Positions 1 through 11,824 of a stretch of 64,000 nt of DNA are shown here, piece by piece. This DNA comes from Selaginella moellendorffii (Eukaryota; Streptophyta; Lycopodiopsida; Selaginellales; Selaginellaceae), in the NCBI RefSeq assembly GCF_000143415.4, contig NW_003314282.1, positions 825,374 to 889,373 of the forward strand, given 5' to 3'. Numbering within the stretch: position 1 is the first letter of the stretch; every line of letters starts with the position of its first letter. The position numbers were made by a program, and so were the translations under genes. The notes under the pieces were generated by a model. That model had not been told where the DNA came from. It worked only from the letters and a program-made list of their open reading frames with translations, and made no database searches.

Positions 1-2150
1 TTGTCCCTTCTTTATCCCATGAAGTCCCTCTCCATCTACGGCAATGCTTGTTAGCAATCAAAGAAAATAATTTGAGAAATAATCTATTGAGATTTAAATA
101 TAAAATGAAATACTTATTTTACAAAATTATTTTCCAATTGATTAAATTTTTTAGGATAAATATCCTTGGGTTTGAACTGAGTGACTTCCCAATTACACAT
201 TGCCACTATATTAGGGCCTTATAGCCCGTTTATTAAATTAACCTTTAAAACTTCCTCATTATGTAACCCTTGGTTATTAAATAAGAGTGGGAATTTCTTA
301 CCACATAACTATACCTTTGGTTATTAAATAAAAGGACTACTTCTCCAATATAAATCCTTTAAGGCTTCTTTCACTTTTTGTTTTGAATTTATTTTCAAGA
401 TATTTGTCCATCTCTTGATGCTCATCCAAATGAATCAAGTAGTTTTGATAGTATATATAAGGTATGCAAAACAGTGTCTAATATATAAAAATTAGGTGCC
501 AACTCAGACTTGATTTTGAATTTGGTTTCAAACTCAGTCTTAAACTCTATCTTGAACTCAAACTTGATCTTAAGCTTGGTCTCAACACTACATGTTATAA
601 TATTTGTCATGTGTTAATTATTTTTATATCTTTTTTTAGAAACTTATTTATTGATTGCTTTGTGCTCATTCCTTAAACACTTTTTTGGGAGTTCCATGTT
701 ACATTCATTGGACTTCAGCTTTAATGGCATTCTTTCGGCTTTAATTTGAGATTTAAGAATTTATATTTTACATTAATATAACTTTGCCAAATTTATCAAT
801 ATACCTTTCATGACTAGCCATTGTAGTGGAGCATGTCTTAACACCTTAAGATCATGCAATAGATCCCAATAGTCATAAATATTATCCATAAAACCAAAAT
901 GTTTGAATAGTTATGTTGTCTAGCCAAATTTTATATCTTATTACACTTAGTGTCATTATATGTTTTGGAATTGACTTTTTGTAATATTTGTATTCCACTT
1001 TAAACCATCTTATGCATATGTTTATCTTTCCTAACATATTATAAAGCCCAAAATGGGTCAATTTTCCCATCCATAATGTTCATTATTCCAAAGTCTATAA
1101 TTCCGATATTGTCAAAGTTTAAATTCTTTCTAGATGAGTAGTCTTGGACTGAAATATTGATATGCATAGTGTTAGGTTTATATGCATCATTATTCCCAAT
1201 TATCACTTGCTTTTTAGAAATTATTTTTTGATTTCCATTATATGTACTCAAATTTAATATAACACCAATTTACCAAGCTTGTGTGTTGAAGTTCAACATA
1301 TTAACCAATTGTTTCTTTATATTGTCTAGTGTATCACTTTTTTAGTATAGAGTTCTTGCAAGTTTGGTTTTAAACCAACATTCTTAAAATTGTATATAGT
1401 GATGCATTGAAGTAGTGTTTTAAATAAGTCATCATATCAACATTATACATGTTTATTTTTATTTTGAAACCTCTTTCAACTAGCTAATTTGCATATTTAA
1501 CCTTCAAATAGTTTGTGTTTTCTTCAAATGGTTTATGTTTGATTTATTTTGCAGTGAACATTTATAAAACTTCACTATTTAAAAATTAGTTAGGGCCAAA
1601 CTTTGAAAATCATATTACCTTATTTTGATTCTTGAGCAAAGGTATTTTATGTCTTTCTTGATGAATTTTTCATTACTGTTATAAATGTTATAAATATTCT
1701 TTAATTTTTTTCTTATATTCTTGCCATTTGCCACCTCCAACACATGGTTAATTATTCTTCTTGATAATTCTGTATAATATATTGTATTTAAGGACTCTAC
1801 TTGAAGCAGAAAAATATGACTATTCTTTTTCTACATATTAAGAGTTTTCAAAATACATATCAAAGAAAATATTCAAGTTAGACTTGTTTTGTTGTAATTA
1901 ATAAAGCTAGTTGAAAAAGTCTCTAATAAATATATGTAAATGAATAATAAATATCCTAGAAATGTAAATCATGTAAGAAAGTTTAATAGCCTAAAATATA
2001 GTGAAAATCTACTAGGTCAATAAAATTAATATATTAAATTTTTTATATAATAAATATAAAAACTTTATATAATAAACTAGATTCTATACTCTTATATAAA
2101 AATATGTTACTTATTTGTAATACCACTTTAAAAAGAATAAATTATTAAAT
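1..2150. other. AT-rich gene-poor stretch
   Basis: Strongly AT-rich DNA with frequent stops in all frames. The longest open frames are 60-70 codons, biased to Lys/Asn/Ile/Phe as expected from base composition, and match no family I recognise. I see no RNA gene or terminal repeat. It probably consists of old transposon debris, like the gypsy relic that follows. Confidence 0.5.
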
Positions 2151-2164
2151 TTGAGCAAAATTTT

Positions 2165-2300
2165 GAGTGCATGGAATATAGAAAGGGAATACAGAAAACA
2201 TGCATTTCAATTAGCCCAAAAACCCTAACTTATATACATGAGCGAATGGTCCAGATTGAAACCAATCTAATAACTACCAAAATCCTACTACACTAATATT
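2165..2300 (-). repeat. LTR remnant (low-coordinate copy)
   Basis: About 130 bp matching 5,145-5,285 in direct orientation. Both share AGTGCATG, TTAGCCCAAAA, a TATATA core and a GGTC-AGATTGAAAC block. Read on the minus strand the copy contains TATATAAG-like and TAGGGTTTTTGGG sequences, as in an LTR promoter. Confidence 0.6.
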
Positions 2301-5144
2301 AATATATGGCATCATATCTTGGACTTCATATCATTCCCTCCCCTTAGAATAATGGAAGACCATCAAGGTTCTCTCATAGATGGGCCAGCATTTAGAAGAA
2401 TATCATAAGGAGGCATCGGTGGATCTATAAGTGGTACTAGTTATCTTACTCCCTTTGTACAAAGTGTTTCAACTGCTACACATGCATAATTTTTGGAGGA
2501 TCGGTCTGTTAGACGTCATGCCAAACCTCATAAACTTGTAATCCAACTTGCCGCAACACTCGATACGGTCCTTTCCACTGAGTAAAGAGCCTCTTAGATA
2601 AACCACATACTATAAGATGGGGAAAATAGATTAATAGCAAGTCATCCACTTTGTACTCCCCAGGTGGACGATGATAGGAGTTGTAGTGTCATTGTTGCCC
2701 CACTTGTACGCGGCCTAGGTATTCGGTAGACTCTGCTCGAACAATTGGAAGAATACTCGTCAAATATTAATCCCATGACTTAGCATTAACAACTCATGGC
2801 AATCATGAAGGAAAACCCATCTTCGTTGGTAATATTGGATTATGACCATATAAAAGTTCATATGGTGAAACACTAATAGAACTTTACACCCCTATGACAT
2901 ATGCATACCAAAGAGACGATAAATAACCATCCCAATCTGAATGCTGAAAGTTCACATACTTTGCGATCATCCCTTTGAATTTTTGAATGAGTTTTTCCAC
3001 CAAATCATCTGACTGTGGATGATAAACACTCATGAATAACATATCCCCAACTGAGATGTCAAAACATTAAATGCCTCAGCCATAAATATAGAACCATTAT
3101 CCGAAAGAATCCACTCTGAACAAGAATGTTAGAACACCACTCGATTGAGGAGGAAGTATCTAACAACAGTTGTAGAGGCGCTAGCAAAAGCACCAACTTC
3201 CACCAAACGAGTCAAGTAGTTAAAAACAAGAATAACATACTCATTACCAGTAGTCAATCATGGAAAATATCCCATAAAATCAAACACCACCAACTCAAAC
3301 AAACGGGAAACTATAATTGACTCCAACTATCCTTCTGTAACATGAAGGGGAGTATTACAAGCTTGGCACCAAATATAGCTACGTACATACTAGATAAAAT
3401 CACGTTGCATCTTCAGCCAATAGAAAGATCTATGCAGCTTCTTGGTCACACGACGATGTCCTATATACACATCTAGAACAGGAGAATCATGGTAGGCATG
3501 GAGGAACCATGGAATAAAGATTGAAGGCACCACCAGCTAAAAATGATCATTAGGATCTATCCCTACAAAATAAAGAAAGCCATCTCCAAGGCAATATTGA
3601 GATGTAAATGCCGGAATGGCAAGTCATCAGTAAGTGATGCAAGATTTTCAAACCCATTTCGAAGCTTTCGAATTTATAGCTCAATCTTTTGAGCCTCACA
3701 AACCTTATCAAGAGAAGGTAAATCTTGCTCTGCACCTTGACACTAAATGTCAAATATAGCAACTACTGATAGCATAGAATCCTTATTTAGAAAATCCATA
3801 AATGCTAGAACAACAGGCTTGTTAAAAACATGAGAAAAAAGTAAAGAAGGAAGAAGATCTTGAGAAAGGGTATCAACATTAGCTATAGAACTCATCGGGC
3901 GATAAACAATATCAAAATCACATATTTAAAGTTTTAAAGTTCACTAAGCAGTATGACTAACTAAGTTCTTCCACTTCAATAATGAAGTAATGGCAATATG
4001 ATCACCTTTCAATGTAAACTCCCAAATTTAAACTTTCTGGGAGGTCACCCAACCCAGTACGATTCAAACCCAAAGATATTTAACTCAAGACCTTTAATTA
4101 ATTGGAAAAAAGGGTGCACTCTTCCCTTTTTCCCTTTATATTTGAACCCCATGGATTGTCTCTCGAGTTGTTCCTTTTGGTTGCTTATATTAGTAACATC
4201 CAAGACCCATGTAAATATGCATGAAGTTTCTCGAAACCCTAGATCGTCTTTACTGATTGTAATGTACAGCTTATATATGCAATGGGATGGCACTAAGCAG
4301 ACACACTTGCTTCAAAACCAATATCAAAAGCATCCACACGCAAAATGAAAGGTCAAGTGTAGTTAGGATATGCCAAAACTGAAGGAGTCATCAATAACTT
4401 TTTGAGATCCATGAATGCCCACTCACAATCTATAAACTAGATAAAAAATGACATTAATGACTTTAGCAATGCTTGTAACGGTGAAGTGTGATTAGAAAGA
4501 TGATCCACAAAACGATTAACATACTACACTTTGCCCAGGAAATATTGCACATCATTCACACATTTCAGAGTAGGGAATTTTAGAATAGCCACAAGTTTGT
4601 CATGATCAATTTGCAAACCCTCACGAGAAATACAGTACCCAAGATAAGTTATGTTCTTGGACCTAAACATGCATTTCGATCGTTTTAGTTTTAAACTAAC
4701 GTCTTATAATTGATCCAACACTTTACAAACATCACGGATGTATTTCTCCCATGTCCCTTCCAAGTGAATGAAGACATCATTAATGAAGTCAGTAATCATC
4801 TTTGGTATATCGCAAAGAATCTTGTCTATCATCCGCTAGAAAGTTGCTGAAGTATTGTTCAAACCAAACGACATCACCAAAAACTCTTACAAACCAAATA
4901 ATGTATGAAAAGTAGTCTTAAAAATACCTTCTTCGGCCATTAGTATTTGTTAGTATCCAAAAGCAAGATCTAGCTTGGTCAACTAACGACTTCTCCCCAG
5001 ACGATCTAAAAGATTAGCAGTGTGAGGAACAGGGTACATATCCGGGATTATAACTTCATTTAATAGACAATAATTGATGTAAAAATGAATACTCCTATAC
5101 TTTTGTTTCTCCATTACTTATCGAAGTTACCCTTCATTTCCACT

Positions 5145-5285
5145 AATGTGAGTGCATGAAATATGGAAAAGAAATACAGAAAATATGCATATCAATTAGC
5201 CCAAAACCCTAGTTTATATATAGGAGCGAGTGGTCTAGATTGAAACTAATTCGACAGCTAGAAAAATCCCACTATATACATCATT
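5145..5285 (-). repeat. LTR remnant (high-coordinate copy)
   Basis: Partner of the 2,165-2,300 repeat in the same orientation, about 80 percent identical by eye. The pair encloses the gypsy coding debris. Confidence 0.6.
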
Positions 5286-5587
5286 ATAACCATACATTTG
5301 GACCTCACAAAATAAATTAAAATCTTATAAATTATAATCTGGGATATAAAATAAAATGTTTAATTAAAATTGCTACAAATCAGTATCTTTCAAGATTTAT
5401 TTCAGAAAAATTATTTTATTTTTTAATTATCTTTTTTAAAATTTTTATATTAATAATTAGAGAAAATTTTGTAAATAGTATTTTTAAAGAAGAATAAAAT
5501 CTAGTGAAAATAAAAATATTTTTAAAAAAACTTAAGTATATTAATTTTATACTTTACATTAATATATTTTATAGCACTTTTTCCTAC

Positions 5588-5589
<2 letters not shown>

Positions 5590-5634
<45 letters not shown>

Positions 5635-5710
5635 ATACATATACATATATATATACATATACATATATATATACATATACATATATATATACATATACAT
5701 ATATATATAC

Positions 5711-5805
<95 letters not shown>

Positions 5806-6262
5806 CACATACATATATACATATATATACACACATATACATATACATACACACATACACATATAGATACACACATACACACATATACATACATATACAT
5901 ATACATACATATATACATATACATACATATACATATACATACATATACATACATATACATACATATACATACATATACATACATATACATACATATACAT
6001 ACATATACATACATATACATACATATACATACATATACATACATATACATACATATACATACATATACATACATATACATACATATACATACATATACAT
6101 ACATATACATACATATACATACATATACATACATATACATACATATACATACATATACATACATATACATACATATACATACATATACATACATATACAT
6201 ACATATATATACATATATACATATATATACATATACATATATATGTATGTATGTATGTATAC
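5590..6262. repeat. Compound TA / ATAC microsatellite
   Basis: About 670 bp of alternating purine-pyrimidine sequence in blocks: (AT)n at 5,590-5,619; an 18-bp unit built from ATATAC and ATATAT to about 5,708; (CATATA)n to about 5,802; a mixed CACA-rich stretch to about 5,925; then a very regular 10-bp unit (ACATATACAT) repeated more than 25 times to about 6,205; and a TATATG/GTAT tail. Long Tyr-Ile or Tyr-Met-Cys-Val open frames here are artefacts of the repeat. Confidence 0.95.
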
Positions 6263-7069
6263 CAGTTTTAAATTTTTAAAATGATCTTGGACTTTAATTA
6301 ATATAAATAAATATTAATACTGTTAAAAATGTTAAATAATTTTAAAACAAAAATTATAAGAACAATTATTTAGTTTAAACAAAAGATATGAAAGCTACAA
6401 AATCCTATAAATATTAATAGTTAGTTAATATTAAATTTATTATAAGCTTTTAAAAATTAATATATGCATAAATTACTTACAACATTAGCATCAATGATTT
6501 ATGTATTACATATGTGATATAACTAACAGAAAATCACTCATACAAATAGTGTTAAAAATATAAAAGATATTTATTAAATTGAGTAGTATGTGTTGTTTTA
6601 TTTTAGTATAAGATGGAAATTAGTGTAATACTTTTTGCAATTAAGTACAAATGCTTAGTCCAGTTTACTAATATTTGAATAAGAGAGGCTGAAAAAAGAA
6701 TCAACAATACTGACTTCCTATTATCATGGTAGTAAAGAAAGAATATCTGAAAAGATTTGCCAATATAAGTAGCTTTTAATATACACAATCATATTTACAA
6801 CAATACTCTATTTTCCAATTGGTTAAAAGTTTTGGGATATTTAAGAGTGTTAATAGTATTGAGCCAAATTGCCTTTTAAAAGTTTAAATTCAAAAGCTTA
6901 CAGCTAAATTACATTATCTATAAATTTATTAATACCTCCTCTAGTTGTCCCTATTAATGTCCCTTTAGATCTTAGTCCATCAACATAAAAACCCTAAGAT
7001 AATTTGAGTCTGTCAACACAAAAACCCAAACTTTCTTTTTTGTCCCTTCTAAGGAAAGAGGATTATATG
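6263..7069. other. AT-rich intergenic DNA
   Basis: No gene, RNA or element recognised. Base composition resembles 1-2,150. Confidence 0.5.
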
Positions 7070-7197
7070 AGATCCAAATTTACAACTATAATAGTTGTCA
7101 AATTGGTTCAATTAAAACCACTTGCCCTTGTATATAAGCTAGGGTTTTTGGGTTGATAAAATATATACATTTCTGTATTCTATATATTTACAAATGT
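7070..7197 (+). repeat. Solo LTR-like fragment in inverted orientation
   Basis: Its TATATAAG-CTAGGGTTTTTGGG core and the TTTCTGTATTC block match the reverse complement of the LTR remnants at 2.2 and 5.2 kb. This is a third copy of the same family in the opposite orientation. The 250 bp between it and the SDHAF2 stop codon holds nothing else I recognise. Confidence 0.5.
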
Positions 7198-7446
7198 TAT
7201 AAAAGCAATAATATTAATTAAATGGTAAATACAATTTGTGTATTCTTGTGACATTACAATTTTGAACATTTATCTTGGAAATAAATCTTACCAAAATGCC
7301 TTTTAACACAATTTTCATCAAATTATTTAATTCCTCTATTTGTTCTTTTTATTTAGATTAAAAAAATAAAAATATTTCCTTTTCTTGTTGGCAGTGTAAC
7401 TAAGTCAAATAAGAGTAATTAATTTACACAATGGACGGAAACTCTT

Positions 7447-8082
7447 CTACTGATTCCCAAGGAAAGCGTTGTTTGGTCCTGTCTTCTTGAAGTCATCCCA
7501 TCCACGAACCCACGGCTGGCCGGGCTTGGCACGAGTCTCCACGGCCGCATGGTTCTCCAAGTTGCCACTGATTTGCTTCTGGATACACGCAAACACCTGG
7601 AAAGAAATTCCAATCCTAGAACTTTAGGACAAAAACCCATCGTCTCTCGGCTTCCTCCATACCGGATTAGCAGTGATGGATTCTGGCACCTCGGCTTGCC
7701 CTGTGAGCCATTTCCATAGATCGGGGTTTTCCTGGAAGATCGATCTATTTGAGAACAACCCCATGGAACATAGATCAAAATCTCACCAGATCGAGGACTT
7801 GGATCAACGATTCCAAGTGCTTGTCGTCCAGCTGATGGATGTTTTCTTGCGTCCATTTCCCCAGCACCAGATCGAGCTCCAGGAACCCGCGCTGCTTGCT
7901 CCGGTAGAGCAATCTATAGAGAAATTTCTGTGAGGAACGCGCAAATTAGGATGGAATCGATCGAACCTGTTGACAAGCTGCCGCCTTTCCTCCTCGTCGA
8001 TCGTCGAAAATGCCCTGCTCCTGCTGCTGATGGGATTTAGGCGCACGATCGATCGCCAGGCGTTTCGGATCGTCATAGCCAT
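7447..8082 (-). CDS. SDHAF2: Succinate dehydrogenase assembly factor 2 (SDHAF2/Sdh5), mitochondrial
   Basis: Four exons join in frame: 8082-7967, 7913-7787, 7731-7663 and 7596-7447, giving 153 residues; all introns are 43-66 bp and GT-AG. The N-terminus (MAMTIRNAWRSIVRLN, rich in Arg and lacking acidic residues) looks like a mitochondrial presequence. The core carries the family block LLYRSKQRGFLELDLVLGKW near residue 40, ENPDLWKWLTGQ near 82, and the plant C-terminal tail KPGQPWVRGWDDF. SDHAF2 is known to promote FAD attachment to the SDH1 flavoprotein of complex II in the matrix. The start is the only ATG before the conserved block, and only 69 bp separate it from the divergent EDM2-like start. 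Nothing is missing; identification is firm. Confidence 0.95.
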
Positions 8083-8151
8083 GCCCTAAAGCTCTGATCT
8101 TTGCGAACAAATATTTAGGGTTCTAATAAAGGAGTTCTTCGCGGATCCGGC
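8083..8151. promoter_or_regulatory. Compact bidirectional promoter, SDHAF2 / EDM2-like
   Basis: Only 69 bp lie between the two divergent start codons. The interval is AT-rich in the middle (AAATATTTAGGGTT), which contains a telo-box-like TTAGGGTT. Both 5' leaders and the shared core promoter must fit here or overlap the coding regions. Confidence 0.5.
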
Positions 8152-11100
8152 ATGGCGCGAACGCTGGGCGCCGCTGGATCCGACACAGCGGGATGGTTCC
8201 TCAGCTTCTCATCGCCCGCGACGATCGTCCGCCTGCGCGAGGGCGGGGCGTACGCCGGAAGATCGAGCATCGAGGAGCTCCAGTCCAGCCTCACGGAAGC
8301 GGAGAGCGCGCGTGAAATGTAGGCATTGTTCTTTGCTTCTCTGGGCTTGATCGCGTCGTTCGCAGGGTGCTCGATGACGACATTGTCAATTCGGTGGAAG
8401 AATTTTGCTTCCAGGACGAATTTAACCCCGTTTCCTTGTTCCAGCTACCGCTCGAGTGTGCTGGAGCTTCGTTGCAAGAAACGGTCTGGCTCCGAGGTAA
8501 GACCGATGATGGCCTTCGTCCAGTGGGAACGCCAGTGAATGCCTGGAGTGTGGAGTTTGGCCCGGAAGGGGCACAGATCTACGTGAGGAATGAGCAAAAA
8601 AGATGGTATGGTTTCCAAGTTTCCTTCGTTCTCGTAAGAAAGCTGAGGAAACTTCATTCATTTTTGCCAGGATCAAGCTGGGAAAGCAGGCAAAGGCTTA
8701 CGAAGTGGAGTTTCTAAGCGTTTTTGTTCTGCTTAGTCTGCTGGAGTTCGCGAGGAAGCATTTATATGCTTCCGAGACAACCATTTGGAACCATTTGCGT
8801 TCCCTCTACAGGTACTTGCAGCAGCGCTTTTCTTGGGCATTCATGTACCATTTTCTGTTTTGCAGCTACCATGGCAGCATTCCAACTCAAGATGAGGTGT
8901 TGGAGAATCTTTACGTCTTGAGGAAACTTGTAACTCTTGATACGGAGCTGGGAGCTTCGGACTATATCCAAAGCTTGCTGAGAAAGAGGAGGAGGTCGTA
9001 TGACGAAGGAAGTTCTAGCAAGAGGCCGAGATATGAATCCGAGGAGGAGGTGGATGGCGACGACGGCGTTGGGGAGTCTGTTTGTGCCATATGCGATGAT
9101 GGTGGTGATTTGCTATGGTAAGCCGTTTTTCAGGCATTATACGGAAATCATGTGCCTTGTAACGCAGCTGTGATGGTCCGTGCCTACGATCGTTCCATGG
9201 ATTCAAAACAGAAGGCGTCTCTTGCAAGACCTTGTGCCTGTCAGAGGCAGAAGTTAAGGTTCGTCATTGGCACTAGACAATATCAGTATTCTATTTCTTT
9301 GCTACCAGCACATGGCAAAGTTCTTTTGTAAGAACTGCGAGCTCAACCAGCACCAGTGCTTCGCTTGTGGAAAACTTGGAGCATCAAGCGGTCCCTCACA
9401 AGAAGTATGTTTTCCGGTTTGAGTAGTGGACTCTTATTCGATGTTTCTGTGCAGGTTTTCTTGTGTGACGTTGCTCTCTGCGGGAAGTTTTACCATCTTC
9501 CTTGCGTGTCCAAGTTATTGGGGGACACAGCTGCCAGAACTGGATTTACGTGCCCTCTTCACAACTGCTTCAAGTGCCACCAGAGAGAAAAGGAAGAAGA
9601 ATCGCTGTGGCTGTATCCGTGTAGGCGCTGTCCACGAGCCTGGCATGAAGCTTGTTCTGGGTAAGCCGAACCGTTGTTACAATCGCATTGCCTTAACTGC
9701 GTTGCCAGTGTAAGCTTTGCAGACGACGACGAGGATCGAAGGGGATGGTTCATAAATCAAACAAGATTTCTGTATTGCATGTAAGCTCTCTTTTGTTTTA
9801 ATACATTGATTATAGTTCACTTGTTTCAGGAACCACGTAGTGATGCCCGATTTGAGAACACCAAGAAGGGATCACATAAAGTTTCCGGAGATACCATCGA
9901 AAGAGCGTGGGAACAAGGCTGCAATTAATCTGCAGAGCTCTAAAAGCGTTCAAATTTTGGAGCAACGACAAGGAAACAACGTTCTCCGTTCTGACACGCC
10001 CGCCGTCTTCTCCCAGATGGAGGTGGAAGACACGTAAGTAGTATTTGCTCTTTCGTTCCACTTAGTGTTTTCTTCTTTCCAGTGTTTCAAAGGTTATGTC
10101 GAGCTGCAAGCTGACATTTGAAAGCATTACCGCACAATTGACAGCTCCAAGCACTGCCAGGCCAAATTCGAACAGGAATCGTCATTTGAACAGGATACAC
10201 TCGTTGCTGAATGTAGATGATTCCATGTCAACTCTTGGCTGTCCGCTTACTTTCGATTTTTGTAGGCTTTTCAAAAGGCATCTACGTTCGTCCAATGCGG
10301 CGGCAGTATTGAGAAAGCTCAACTTATCTTCTCGCCGAAGGACTTGAAGCTGCTTGAGAGCGCCAGAGTAAGATTACCCATGGTTATTATCAAGACCAAT
10401 GTGGGAACTTTCAGGACGCGTTGCGAGTTTACTTGTCGCCTATGCTGTTTGGAATGCGCTATAGTTCCTTTGGGCGGCATTTCACGCGTACTTATAAGTT
10501 ACAATCGGTGAGTTCGATGGACAAAGCAAGGCAGACCTTTTCTAACATATTATCTGCTTGTAGATTGTCGACCAGCTCAGCTATTACGTGAATCCAGGAG
10601 ATATGGTAGGTTTTTTTCTTAATTGTTCGTATTGTTATGCTGACTCGTTCAGATTCAAAGGTGGTGGACCTGTGCTGTGGATCGAACGAGTTTTCACGGC
10701 TAATGTCTGACAAGCTGACGGCCATGAAGAAAGATTGCAGATTCAAAAACTTCGACTTTATACAGCCGAGTGTGAGTAATGTTTTTCCCTGCTGGATCAA
10801 TGCTGACATCATGTTTTAGGATACGTTCCATTTCGAGCGGAAAGACTACATGGAAATCCAACCAGAAGAACTTTGTTCCGGTGATAAACTGGTGAGTATA
10901 CTGTTGTGTTGTACATTCACTTGATACTATTGTGTATTGTGGAATGCAGATTATGGGTTTGAATCCTCCTTTTGGATTCAGGGCTCAACTTGCCAGCAAG
11001 TTTGTGGAGCATTGCGTGAAGTTCCAACCCAAGATTATAGTGCTGATTGCACCAGAAGAGACAAGAAGGTCCTGCGAACTTTTCTTTTCTTTTTTATGTG

Positions 11101-11823
11101 TAAAGCTCATAACCGGTTGCAGACCGGATGGACGCTACTACGAATTGACATGGGAAGACAAGGATCTGCTGAGAGGGGACGTATGTATGCTATTCTTTAT
11201 CTTTCTAAATAAGCCGTCTTGTTTTCCTTGTGCAGGCATTCTACTTGCCTGGATCGGTGGATGCTGAAGGGAAGACGATAAAGCAGGAGAACAATGTCCC
11301 TCCGGTTTTGTATCTATGGAGCCGGGTGGATTTTGCTGAGGCTCACAGAAAGATAGCCAGGAGGCATGGCCATCTTCGACGTAGTTCAGGTAGATGACTT
11401 GCGACAGCTCTCTTCCTTTTGACAGTGATTAACATTTTTTGATGGGAAATTCATATAGCTTTGGATGCAAAGAGTGCTGCTAACATTGATGTGGGAGGTT
11501 AAGGTACTTCAAGTTCGTCGTTTGACGTTCTTTGTTCGGAACTGGACGGTTCCGAGCTTGGAATCTCATGTCAAAGGTAAGAAGAGAGCGTAAATTGTCA
11601 CTGGCAAATTCCCCGGTCAACAGCAAGCAAGCAAACATCACCTGGAAAGCGGACGACTCGACTTCCAGGTGAAGCTTCCAGTAGAGAACCACCGGACTAT
11701 GATCAAGAGGCTCCAGCATCCACATACTCGTCATCCTCGTCCGCCAGTTTTCCAGGTTTCAGATTCATCCTATCGCCATGGTGCAGCACTCAAAGCTATA
11801 CTACAGTTGGAGGTGACCACTGA
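8152..11823 (+). CDS. EDM2: EDM2-like protein (PHD fingers plus methyltransferase-like domain)
   Basis: About 18 short exons splice into an 800-850 residue protein. After an N-terminal region (LGKQAKAYEVEFLSVFVLLS, basic KRKRRR-type stretch near 9,000) comes a PHD array: CAICDDGGDLLCCDGPC, then FFCKNCELNQHQCFACGKLG and CDVALCGKFYHLPCV ... CPLHNCFKCHQ, ending in RCPRAWHEAC. The C-terminal half has the EDM2 block SFGRHFTRTYKL, a SAM-methyltransferase-like fold (VVDLCCGSNEFSRLM; IMGLNPPFGFRAQLA) and FYLPGSVD...PPVLYLWSR. In Arabidopsis EDM2 is a nuclear reader of histone marks that controls alternative polyadenylation of heterochromatin-containing genes. Two 3' ends are both in frame: a stop at 11,500-11,502, or a later acceptor at 11,504 plus a further exon (11,682-11,823). 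I report the longer form. Confidence 0.9.
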
Positions 11824-11824
11824 T

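Larger units (their letters stand above)
2161..5290 (-). mobile_element. Degenerate Ty3/gypsy LTR retrotransposon
   Basis: Read on the minus strand, this segment gives broken pieces of a gypsy polyprotein. Around 4,500-4,720 there is reverse transcriptase sequence with the blocks YLGYCISREGLQIDHDKL and YFLGK followed by a stop and YVNRFVDHLS. Around 4,740-4,830 is the active-site region, reading FINDVFIHLEGTWEKYI where the family has a DD pair, so the catalytic aspartates are damaged. Around 2,510-2,650 is an integrase C-terminal block (WKGPYRVLRQVGLQVYEVW). Stops and frameshifts separate the pieces, so nothing here is translated as a unit. The order (RT at high coordinates, integrase C-terminus at low) agrees with a minus-strand element. 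Direct repeats of about 130 bp at 2,165-2,300 and 5,145-5,285 bracket it and are probably LTR remnants. Confidence 0.8.

Noticed and set aside
5504-6238. Long Tyr-Ile / Met-Tyr-Cys-Val open frames
   Set aside because: They are translations of the TA/ATAC microsatellite in several frames at once; no gene signals.
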